Shown one piece after another: positions 6,799-13,294 of a stretch of 13,294 nt of DNA. The notes under the pieces are model-generated. The model was not told where the DNA came from. It saw only the letters and a program-made list of their open reading frames with translations, and did not search any database. How positions within the stretch are numbered: position 1 is the stretch's first letter; each line of letters opens with the position of its first letter. The DNA is taken from contig DKBE01000077.1 in assembly GCA_002451085.1 (NCBI GenBank), forward strand, positions 1 to 13,294. Direction: 5' to 3'. A program made the position numbers and the translations under genes. Source of the stretch: Proteobacteria bacterium UBA6908 (lineage in GTDB: Bacteria > Pseudomonadota > Gammaproteobacteria > Acidiferrobacterales > UBA6901).

Positions 6799-7326
6799 AT
6801 GACGACACCGGTACGCCTGCTTGCGACCCTGGCCGCTGCGTTCCTGTGGAGCGCTGTGGCGCACGCCGATCTCGACCATATCAAGCGCTCGGCCGAGGCC
6901 GGCGACGCCGAAGCGCAACTTGAGCTCGGGATCCTGTTTCAGTATGGCTTCCGGCTCAAGGACAACGAAATCCCGGCGCTGACCTGGTACTCGATCTCGG
7001 CCAACCAGGGCAACGCCAAGGCCGCCAAACTGCGCGACGCCCTGATGAGCAAGATGAATCCGAAGGAAGTCGAGGAGGCCATGGAACAGGTGAAGTCGTT
7101 CAAGGCCAAGCCGCTGCCGGCGGGCACGGCCCCGTTCCCGGCCGCACCGACTCCGGAAACCAAGCCGGAATCCGCTTCGGCGCCAACTCCGGCCGCCACT
7201 CCGGAACCGGCCGCGCCGGTACCGGCACCCGCCGCTGCACCGGCAGAACCGGCTCCCGCCGCACCTGCCCCGGCCCCGACGGAAGCCGCACCACCGCCGT
7301 CCTCGCCTCCTCCTACCGGTCAGTAA
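6799..7326 (+). CDS. Exported Sel1-like repeat protein with Pro/Ala-rich tail
   Basis: A 175-residue protein. ATG 6799 is chosen over ATG 6793 because GAAGGAG ends at 6792, leaving a 6-base spacing to 6799 and none to 6793. Residues 1-23 form a signal peptide (WSAVAHA/DL). Residues about 26-86 hold one to two Sel1-like (TPR-type) helical repeats: SAEAGDAEAQLELGILFQYG at 31-50 and ALTWYSISANQGNAKAAKLR at 60-79. Such repeats mediate protein-protein contacts. From about 105 to the end the chain is almost entirely Pro, Ala, Thr and Glu, a low-complexity and probably extended tail that may reach across the periplasm. No catalytic motif is visible. It lies 49 bases after parB on the same strand, so read-through from the par genes is likely, and it is convergent with the oxidoreductase gene. 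The function is unknown. Confidence 0.85.
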   Translation: MTTPVRLLATLAAAFLWSAVAHADLDHIKRSAEAGDAEAQLELGILFQYGFRLKDNEIPALTWYSISANQGNAKAAKLRDALMSKMNPKEVEEAMEQVKSFKAKPLPAGTAPFPAAPTPETKPESASAPTPAATPEPAAPVPAPAAAPAEPAPAAPAPAPTEAAPPPSSPPPTGQ

Positions 7327-7355
7327 TCACGTCCGGGTAGCCAGCCGCGCTCGAT

Positions 7356-8690
7356 TCAGGCCGCTTCCAGTTCGGCCCTGAAGCGCGCCTCATCAAATGT
7401 CGCACCCAAATGCCGGGTAACGATCCGTAAATCCTGTTCGGCATTGTCGAGGCAGCTGGTGGCACCGGGTGACGGCGTCATGTTGAAAATCACGCCCAGG
7501 CCGGTATCGATCTTGGCCTCACCCATGAGCAATTTCTTTTCGCGTCGGTCTACGAGTTGCGGGCGCAGCCCGCCGAACCCTTTGGCAAAACGCAGCTCGC
7601 TGAGATTCAGCCCGGGAATGATCTTGCGCGCATCGCGCAGAAACAGGCGGCGGCGTATTCCCGGCAGCTCAAACAGCATGTTTTTGATGATGTAGCGGCG
7701 GACATCGGCGTCGATGAACATATCGGCCAGTACCGCAAGCAACGCGGTGTCGAAACGCACCACCCGCAGGAAATCGACGGTCGAGGCAAGATGATAGCGT
7801 TCCAGCTCCGGCAGGATCAGCGCCGTCGGCCCGAAACGCGTCGCGTCACCCATTAACAGATCCGGATCGCCGTGGATCGCGGCGAACGGCAGCTTGTCAT
7901 TCTGCACGGTATAGACCTTGCCGTTCAGGCGTTTCGGGGTGAAGTAGAAGCTGCCGGCCACCGGCAGGCAGGAAAATTCGCGTCCATAGCCCATCTGCTG
8001 GGCGAGAAACAGACTGTGGCCACCGGCCGAGACGACCACGGCACCCGTCATGATCGTGTTGTGGTTGGTCTCAACCTCAAACCCATGACCGGAGGCCCGG
8101 ACATGCAGCGCGCGCGTGTTCAAATGGATTTGCACATCCGGGTTTTCGATGCGTGCATGGGTGGCGAAGGAGTTGGCGAGCGCAGCAAAATTCGCCGCCG
8201 TGTGTTCATGCTCCGCACCGCAGGCCACCAATTCTTCCGGTCGTGATCGTCCATGGGCAAACACCACGTGAGGCTCGAGGCGCGCGATCTCGGACACTTC
8301 GAAAAGACGCAGCCACGGATAGTGCGGAGCAAATTCGCGGAAGCGTGCGCGCAATCGGGTGCATTCCTCTGGACCCACTCCCAGCACCATTTTGGAATAG
8401 CGATGCAGCAGGTCCTCGTCCGCGGCGAGCCGCATGGCGTAGTTGGCCACGAGACCTGCGGCGCGCTTGACCGCAAGCGCCTTGACCAGGGTGTAGTTGG
8501 TTTCGATGTCTCCACAATGCAGCGTCTGGCTGTTGTGGGTGGCGGCGCTGTTGACCTGCGCCAGGGCCGGATATTTTTCGATCAACACCAGGCGCCGGAT
8601 GGTGCTGTAGCGCGCGGCCGCAAACAGCAGCGCCGTACCACTGATGCCGCCGCCAATGATCACCAGATCAGCCGTTTGCTGGCGGGCCAT
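7356..8690 (-). CDS. mqo: FAD-dependent malate:quinone oxidoreductase, short epsilonproteobacterial type
   Basis: A 444-residue flavoprotein. The N-terminal Rossmann motif is VIIGGGISG (10-18), and the strand ending in LVLIEKYP (34-41) carries the acidic residue E38 expected to bind the FAD ribose. The block NSQTLHCGDIETNYT (53-67), the segments CLPVAGSFYFTP and YTVQNDKLPFAA, and C-terminal TPSPGATSCL (405-414) match the short Mqo-like proteins I remember from Campylobacter and relatives rather than the about 550-residue E. coli Mqo. Known members oxidise malate (some also lactate) and pass electrons to the quinone pool at the inner face of the membrane, bypassing NAD-linked malate dehydrogenase. 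Substrate choice cannot be read here; a lactate or other 2-hydroxyacid dehydrogenase is the main alternative. No signal peptide is present. ATG 8690 has a modest CGGGAT 7 bases upstream. It is convergent with the Sel1 gene and divergent from the thioredoxin gene. Confidence 0.85.
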   Translation of the reverse strand: MARQQTADLVIIGGGISGTALLFAAARYSTIRRLVLIEKYPALAQVNSAATHNSQTLHCGDIETNYTLVKALAVKRAAGLVANYAMRLAADEDLLHRYSKMVLGVGPEECTRLRARFREFAPHYPWLRLFEVSEIARLEPHVVFAHGRSRPEELVACGAEHEHTAANFAALANSFATHARIENPDVQIHLNTRALHVRASGHGFEVETNHNTIMTGAVVVSAGGHSLFLAQQMGYGREFSCLPVAGSFYFTPKRLNGKVYTVQNDKLPFAAIHGDPDLLMGDATRFGPTALILPELERYHLASTVDFLRVVRFDTALLAVLADMFIDADVRRYIIKNMLFELPGIRRRLFLRDARKIIPGLNLSELRFAKGFGGLRPQLVDRREKKLLMGEAKIDTGLGVIFNMTPSPGATSCLDNAEQDLRIVTRHLGATFDEARFRAELEAA

Positions 8691-8716
8691 GAGATCGATC
8701 CCGGATGATTTCCTGA

Positions 8717-8745
8717 AGAGTAGTTTTTCGCGGGTGCCGGGACAA
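8717..8745 (-). promoter_or_regulatory. Candidate promoter for mqo
   Basis: On the minus strand TTGTCC (plus 8740-8745) and TACTCT (plus 8717-8722) are 17 bases apart, matching 4 and 3 of 6 consensus positions. Transcription would start about 20 bases before the mqo ATG. It overlaps the candidate thioredoxin promoter on the other strand. Confidence 0.3.
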
Positions 8746-8769
8746 GCTAAGATGCGTAATCCATATCAT
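8739..8769 (+). promoter_or_regulatory. Candidate promoter(s) for the thioredoxin gene
   Basis: TATCAT (8764-8769) matches 5 of 6 positions of a -10 box, with GGGACA (8739-8744) 19 bases upstream. A second option is TTTTCG (8725-8730), 17 bases, TAAGAT (8748-8753). Either overlaps the divergent mqo promoter, so the two directions may compete. Confidence 0.35.
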
Positions 8770-8788
8770 TCAGAATCGTGAGCACGCC

Positions 8789-9127
8789 ATGACCAGCACC
8801 CAGATCTTCGATGTCACCGAAGCCGACTTCGAGGCGCGCGTGATCGACGCCTCGCAGACCACTCCGGTGATGGTTGATTTCTGGGCCGATTGGTGCCCAC
8901 CGTGCCGGGCGCTGACGCCGGTGCTGGAACGGGTCACTGAGGAATATGCCGGTCGCGTGACCCTGGCCAAGGTTGACGCCGACGACAACATGAAACTCGC
9001 CGGCCGCTACCAGCTGCGCGGATTTCCCACGGTGCTGTTGTTCGTGAAGGGTGAGCTGGTGGACCGTTTTTCGAGCGCCCGGTCACCCGATTTTGTGCGT
9101 GAATTTCTCGACCGGCATCTCGATTAG
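8789..9127 (+). CDS. Thioredoxin with WCPPC active site
   Basis: A 112-residue single-domain cytoplasmic thioredoxin without a signal peptide. The fold landmarks are all present: VDFWADWCPPC at 29-39 with the buried Asp (D30) and active-site cysteines C36 and C39, KVDAD at 61-65, and the cis-proline in GFPT (79-82, P80). Standard thioredoxin 1 has WCGPC; the Gly-to-Pro change gives CPPC, a dipeptide that tunes redox potential and partner choice in this superfamily. The role is therefore disulfide reduction or exchange, but its specific client is unknown. It begins at ATG 8789 with only a weak GTGAG 6 bases upstream and is divergent from mqo, with 98 bases between the two start codons. Whether it is the organism's main thioredoxin or an accessory one cannot be told from this window. 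Confidence 0.92.
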   Translation: MTSTQIFDVTEADFEARVIDASQTTPVMVDFWADWCPPCRALTPVLERVTEEYAGRVTLAKVDADDNMKLAGRYQLRGFPTVLLFVKGELVDRFSSARSPDFVREFLDRHLD

Positions 9128-9146
9128 CCGACCGCTGCGGCAGCTG

Positions 9147-9174
9147 TGGACAGCAAGGCAGGACTCGGTAACAT
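9147..9174 (+). promoter_or_regulatory. Candidate promoter for the CBS-domain gene
   Basis: TGGACA (9147-9152, 5 of 6 matches) and TAACAT (9169-9174, 4 of 6) are 16 bases apart in the 151-base gap after the thioredoxin gene. Transcription would start near 9181 and give a leader of about 98 bases, in which I see no other clear element. Confidence 0.35.
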
Positions 9175-9278
9175 AGGGATGATGGAGCTGGGACGCCGCC
9201 GCCGCTGTCCTCCCGGCAGCCCCAGTATTGTCAAATTGCATAACTACAAATCACGGCCGGAATGCCTGCGGGGATCAA

Positions 9279-9731
9279 ATGCTTGTCAAAGACATCATGA
9301 GCACGACTGTGAAAACGGCAAAACCGGCTGACCCGGTCCGGGACATCGCCACCATTATGTGTTTCAACAAGATCAGCGGCTTACCGGTCGTGGATGGCGA
9401 GGGGCATCTGGTCGGGATGATCTCTGAAAAGGATATTCTGCATGCCATGTTTCCCAAGCTGCAGGATTTCATCGCGAATCCTTCTACGCCCGATTTCGAA
9501 GCCCTTGAGCATGAGTACCGGGATGTGGTCAATCTGCAGGTCGCCGATCTGATGACGGCCATTGTTCACTCTGCCGAGCCGGATATGCCGGTTCTGAAGG
9601 CCGCTTCGATCATGTTTCGTAACCGCATCCGCCGTATCCCGGTCGCCAAAAATGGGCTGCTGCTCGGGATTGTGAGTATCGGTGACGTACATAAGGCCAT
9701 GTTTCGCAAGAACTTAACGCTTCCTGCTTAG
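9279..9731 (+). CDS. Two-CBS-domain protein
   Basis: A 150-residue cytoplasmic protein made of a tandem CBS pair and nothing else. CBS1 runs about 5-58 (DIMSTTVKTAKPADPVRDIA, then ISGLPVVDGEGHLVGMISEK at 32-51). CBS2 runs about 89-143 (ADLMTAIV, then RRIPVAKNGLLLGIVSIGDV at 118-137). They are joined by an acidic linker that contains ALEHEYRD. CBS pairs bind adenine nucleotides (AMP, ATP, SAM, NAD in known cases) and usually regulate another protein or report energy state. No effector domain is attached, so the partner is unknown. ATG 9279 is chosen because GGGGA at 9270-9274 lies 4 bases upstream and the product then begins MLVKDIM, as is usual for the family; the frame is open further up to a TTG at 9228. 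Its position just before the ATP synthase operon makes an energy-sensing role tempting but unproven. Confidence 0.92.
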   Translation: MLVKDIMSTTVKTAKPADPVRDIATIMCFNKISGLPVVDGEGHLVGMISEKDILHAMFPKLQDFIANPSTPDFEALEHEYRDVVNLQVADLMTAIVHSAEPDMPVLKAASIMFRNRIRRIPVAKNGLLLGIVSIGDVHKAMFRKNLTLPA

Positions 9732-9776
9732 TTTTTGCCTAGCATTTAAAAATATTATTTCATCATTCCCTTATCA

Positions 9777-9806
9777 TTGACCCCGCCCGTCGGGGTCTTT
9801 TATACT
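9777..9806 (+). promoter_or_regulatory. Probable atp operon promoter overlapping a terminator
   Basis: TTGACC (9777-9782, 5 of 6 matches) and TATACT (9801-9806, 5 of 6) are 18 bases apart. The upstream 45 bases (9732-9776) are very AT-rich (for example TTTAAAAATATTATTTC) and could serve as an UP element. Transcription would begin near 9813, leaving a leader of about 97 bases before atpI. The spacer is filled almost exactly by the terminator stem-loop. Confidence 0.6.
9779..9801 (+). terminator. Rho-independent terminator after the CBS gene
   Basis: GACCCCG (9779-9785) pairs perfectly with CGGGGTC (9791-9797) around a CCCGT loop and is followed by TTTT (9798-9801) and more AT-rich sequence. 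It lies 48 bases after the CBS stop codon. Confidence 0.85.
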
Positions 9807-9909
9807 GCGCGCCCTGCGTTTTGGGCAGGCGAGACCATTCCGGCAGCGCAGCATCGTTACTCTGCCGTCTTCCGTTCATGCCGTTTGGCCAGCGGGCGTC
9901 TCCCACACG

Positions 9910-10287
9910 ATGGGATATAAATCAATAGCTTATTACGTTGTGCTGGCGCAAACAGGAATTGCGCTCGTGCTTGCCTTGGTCTGCACGGCCATTTGGGGAT
10001 GGTCCACGGCCAGTGCCGCGCTGATCGGCGCGGCCATCGGTGTGGTGACCAGTTTACAGATGGCAGTGTGGGTCTTCAGGGGCAAGGCCGAACAGTCTGC
10101 CAAACAGGTGGTATTGCGTTTCTACTCGGCCGAGGCCGTGAAGTTGGCAATGACAGTCGGTTTATTTGCTTTCACCGTCGGCGTGCTCGGGGTGGCGTTT
10201 CTCCCCTTGATCGTCGGCTATAGTCTGACCCTGGTAGCCTACTGGCTGGCACTGCTTCCGGTGCAGCCAAAGCCGGAATTTAAGTGA
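9910..10287 (+). CDS. atpI: AtpI, ATP synthase accessory membrane protein
   Basis: A 125-residue, very hydrophobic protein with about four membrane segments (roughly 7-27, 32-54, 74-95 and 98-117). A basic cytoplasmic loop with FRGKAEQSAKQ lies near 56-66. AtpI (subunit I) is the non-structural first gene of many bacterial atp operons; it helps c-ring assembly or stability and is linked to Mg2+ handling in some species. The family is poorly conserved in sequence, so the call rests on size, topology, the RFYSAEAVKL motif (70-79) and the position directly before atpB. No strong ribosome-binding site precedes ATG 9910, consistent with low expression. atpB starts 9 bases after its stop. Confidence 0.88.
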   Translation: MGYKSIAYYVVLAQTGIALVLALVCTAIWGWSTASAALIGAAIGVVTSLQMAVWVFRGKAEQSAKQVVLRFYSAEAVKLAMTVGLFAFTVGVLGVAFLPLIVGYSLTLVAYWLALLPVQPKPEFK

Positions 10288-11407
<1,120 letters not shown>

Positions 11408-11409
11408 TC

Positions 11410-11437
11410 GGACCGCCTGGCAATCATGCCGCGGTCC
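11410..11437 (+). other. Intra-operon hairpin between atpE and atpF
   Basis: GGACCGC (11410-11416) is the exact reverse complement of GCGGTCC (11431-11437). Inside it GGCA (11419-11422) pairs with TGCC (11427-11430) around ATCA, with CT bulged on one side. The hairpin starts 2 bases after the atpE stop and lacks a T-run, so an mRNA-stabilising or processing element is more likely than a full terminator. Confidence 0.55.
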
Positions 11438-11463
11438 CGCCGTTTCAACGGGGAGTTTGCACC

Positions 11464-11937
11464 GTGAACATTAATCTATACACGCTCATTGGCCAGATGA
11501 TCAGCTTCGCGCTGCTCGTCTGGTTCACGATGAAGTTTGTGTGGCCGCCACTGATGCGCGCCATGGAAGAACGTCAAAAACGCATCGCCGACGGTCTCGC
11601 CGCCGCTGAACGTGGTCATCTCGAATTCGACCTGGCCCAGCAGAAAGCGGCGGAGTCGTTGCGCGAAGTGCGCGAGCACACGGCAGATATGTTGGCGGAG
11701 GCCGGCAAACGCGCCGCCCAGCTCCTGGACGAGGCCAAGCTGCAGGCGAAGGAAGAGGGCGCACGAATGATCGCCGCCATGCGCGCAGAGGCCGAACACG
11801 AGCGCAACGCGGCGCGTGAGCAGTTACGTCAGGCTGTCGCCGAGCTGGCCGTGGCGGGTGCCGCAAAGATTCTCGAAAAGGAAATCGATGCGAAAGCCCA
11901 CGCCAGACTCCTCGACAGCGTGGTCAAGGAACTTTAA
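11464..11937 (+). CDS. atpF: AtpF, ATP synthase Fo subunit b
   Basis: Peripheral-stalk subunit that links subunit a to the F1 head. The 157 residues consist of one N-terminal membrane helix (about 5-28, [20 protein letters not shown]) and then a long charged helix (about 33-155) for the right-handed coiled-coil dimer. The junction [21 protein letters not shown] (24-44) is typical. The start is GTG 11464 with GGGAG at 11451-11455, 8 bases upstream. A possible small hairpin, CCGT/ACGG near 11440-11451, abuts this ribosome-binding site. atpH starts 9 bases after the stop. Confidence 0.98.
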   Translation: MNINLYTLIGQMISFALLVWFTMKFVWPPLMRAMEERQKRIADGLAAAERGHLEFDLAQQKAAESLREVREHTADMLAEAGKRAAQLLDEAKLQAKEEGARMIAAMRAEAEHERNAAREQLRQAVAELAVAGAAKILEKEIDAKAHARLLDSVVKEL

Positions 11938-11946
11938 GGCCCGCCC

Positions 11947-12483
11947 ATGACAGAGCGGACTACACTTGCCCGTCCCTACGCCGAAGCGGTGTTCCGTCTC
12001 GCGTCCGAGCACAAGGCGCTCAAGCAATGGTCGGAGATGCTGCAGCTGGCGGTCGCCGTGATGCAAGATCCGCAGGTTGCCGTGCTCGTGGAAAATCCCC
12101 GCGTGCCGCGCACCCGGTTTGTCGAGTTCTTTCTCGATATTTGTGGCAAGCGACTCGACCGGGATGGTGCCAACCTCATCCGCCTGCTGAGCGAAAACCA
12201 TCGGCTCGCGCTCCTGCCCGAGATTGTCGCCTTGTATGAGGCGATGCGCGCCAGTGCCGAGAGCCGAATCGAGGCTGAGGTCATCTCGGCCTACGCCATC
12301 GACGAACCCCAGCTCGTGGCGATTGCCGGCGCACTCAAGCGACGCCTGGGTTGCGACATCGATCTCGTGACACGAATTGATCCGGCACTGCTTGGCGGCA
12401 TTGTGATCCGCGCCGGCGACCTCGTGATTGACGGCTCCGTGCAGGGCAAACTGCACGCGCTGGCCACCCATTTGAACCGCTAA
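11947..12483 (+). CDS. atpH: AtpH, ATP synthase F1 subunit delta
   Basis: Delta (OSCP-like) subunit that sits on top of the F1 head and ties subunit alpha to the b dimer. It has 178 residues, normal for the family. The N-terminal helical domain begins [15 protein letters not shown] (5-19). The C-terminal part has the usual [20 protein letters not shown] (149-168). ATG 11947 has AAGG at 11936-11939, 7 bases upstream and overlapping the atpF stop. atpA follows after 10 bases. Confidence 0.97.
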   Translation: MTERTTLARPYAEAVFRLASEHKALKQWSEMLQLAVAVMQDPQVAVLVENPRVPRTRFVEFFLDICGKRLDRDGANLIRLLSENHRLALLPEIVALYEAMRASAESRIEAEVISAYAIDEPQLVAIAGALKRRLGCDIDLVTRIDPALLGGIVIRAGDLVIDGSVQGKLHALATHLNR

Positions 12484-12493
12484 AGGTAGTGTT

Positions 12494-13294
12494 ATGAACC
12501 AGCTCAACCCTTCCGAAATCAGCGAACTGATCAAGTCCCGCATCGAAAAATTCGAGGCGAAGGCCGAGGCACGCACCGAAGGCATGGTGGTCAGCGTCAC
12601 CGACGGTATCGCGCGCCTCCACGGCCTGAGCGATGTGATGCAGGGCGAAATGATCGAGTTTCCGGGAAACACCTACGGCCTTGCGCTCAACCTTGAGCGC
12701 GACTCCGTGGGCGCGGTGATTCTCGGTGAGTACAAGCACATCACCGAAGGCGACAGCGTGCGTTGCACCGGCAAGATCCTGGAGGTGCCGGTCGGCGAGG
12801 CGCTGATCGGACGCGTGGTGGATGCACTCGGTGCACCGATCGACGGTCGCGGCCCGATCAAATCGGAAGAGACCAGCCCGATCGAAAAAATCGCACCGGG
12901 CGTCATCTCGCGCAAATCGGTAGCACAGCCAGTCCAGACCGGCCTCAAGGCCATCGACGCCATGGTACCGATCGGTCGTGGCCAGCGCGAACTGATTATC
13001 GGTGACCGTCAAACCGGCAAGACGGCGGTGGCGGTGGACACGATCATCAACCAGAAGGGCACCGGCATTATCTGCATCTACGTCGCCATCGGGCAGAAGG
13101 CCTCCAGCGTTGCCTCGGTGGTGCGCAAGCTCGAAGAGAACGGGGCCATGGGCCACACCATCGTGGTCGCCGCGACCGCCGCGGATTCCGCAGCCATGCA
13201 GTACATCGCGCCGTACAGCGGTTGCACCATGGGCGAATATTTCCGTGACTCCGGACGCGACGCGCTGATTATCTATGACGATCTCACCAAGCAG
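12494..13294 (+). CDS. atpA: AtpA, ATP synthase F1 subunit alpha, 3' end cut by window
   Basis: Non-catalytic nucleotide-binding subunit of the F1 hexamer. The window holds 267 codons of a protein usually about 510 residues long, open to the last base. ATG 12494 has AAGG at 12483-12486, 7 bases upstream, and the protein begins [14 protein letters not shown] as expected. Visible domains are the N-terminal beta-barrel (about 25-92) and the first half of the nucleotide-binding domain, with the P-loop GDRQTGKT (170-177), AIGQKASSV (198-206), [18 protein letters not shown] (237-254) and the Walker B region ALIIYDDL (257-264). No anomaly is seen. The gene continues beyond the window, presumably followed by atpG, atpD and atpC. 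Confidence 0.98.
   Translation, partial: MNQLNPSEISELIKSRIEKFEAKAEARTEGMVVSVTDGIARLHGLSDVMQGEMIEFPGNTYGLALNLERDSVGAVILGEYKHITEGDSVRCTGKILEVPVGEALIGRVVDALGAPIDGRGPIKSEETSPIEKIAPGVISRKSVAQPVQTGLKAIDAMVPIGRGQRELIIGDRQTGKTAVAVDTIINQKGTGIICIYVAIGQKASSVASVVRKLEENGAMGHTIVVAATAADSAAMQYIAPYSGCTMGEYFRDSGRDALIIYDDLTKQ

Noticed and set aside
5808..6884. Long open frame on the minus strand opposite parB (358 codons)
   Set aside because: It mirrors parB codon structure, and parB has all its motifs on the plus strand.
2379..8268. CACGTG cores (about 2379, 6500 and 8263) as parS sites
   Set aside because: None has the flanking inverted TGTTTC/GAAACA arms expected of parS, so each is a chance 6-mer.
9134..9144. 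GCTGCGGCAGC as a terminator after the thioredoxin gene
   Set aside because: The stem is only four base pairs with a three-base loop and no T-run follows.
9146..9154. TGTGGACAG as a DnaA box near a replication origin
   Set aside because: It is a single imperfect match, with no cluster or AT-rich unwinding region beside it; it also overlaps the candidate -35 of the CBS gene.
11824..13156. Two minus-strand open frames opposite atpH and atpA
   Set aside because: Antisense to atpH and atpA, which show complete family motifs.

Overview
The window is a stretch of a moderately GC-rich proteobacterial chromosome. It is most likely gammaproteobacterial: the gene order mnmG - rsmG - parA - parB - atpI - atpB - atpE - atpF - atpH - atpA is the classic layout near the replication origin of that class, and the RsmG, AtpB and AtpA proteins read very like their gammaproteobacterial counterparts. 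An epsilonproteobacterial-style malate:quinone oxidoreductase and several small exported proteins hint at an environmental lineage, possibly a sulfur oxidiser, but that is inference. No RNA gene, CRISPR array, insertion sequence or integrase was seen.

Layout. (1) 1-645: 3' end of mnmG (tRNA wobble-uridine modification). (2) 646-4447: about 3.8 kb inserted between mnmG and rsmG, which are normally adjacent. It holds four genes for exported proteins: a translationally coupled pair (757-2202 and 2199-3203), a convergent DUF2914 gene (3223-3753) and a divergent DUF302 gene (3908-4360). A strong hairpin at 4369-4406 closes it. (3) 4448-6749: rsmG, parA and parB, covering 16S rRNA methylation and chromosome segregation, tightly packed. 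(4) 6799-9731: a second non-core block. It contains a small Sel1-repeat protein, a minus-strand FAD-dependent malate:quinone oxidoreductase, a divergent thioredoxin with a CPPC active site, and a two-CBS-domain protein. (5) 9777-13294: promoter and first six genes of the F1Fo ATP synthase operon, atpIBEFHA, with atpA cut by the window edge.

The most unusual part is the coupled pair at 757-3203. The first protein is exported and cysteine-rich. It has an Ig-like middle domain and a C-terminal domain with the H-x2-G-x3-D ... H-x-H zinc-ligand pattern of M15/Hedgehog-type peptidases. The second is also exported and overlaps the first by ATGA. Hand-counted GC drops sharply at about 1745 and rises again at about 2770. 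Both steps fall at domain boundaries, so a low-GC cassette spans the peptidase domain and the N-terminal domain of its partner. This looks like a swapped functional unit.

Two control regions also stand out. The CBS-gene terminator sits inside the spacer of what looks like the atp operon promoter (9777-9806). A hairpin directly after atpE (11410-11437) could help set the high c-subunit yield.
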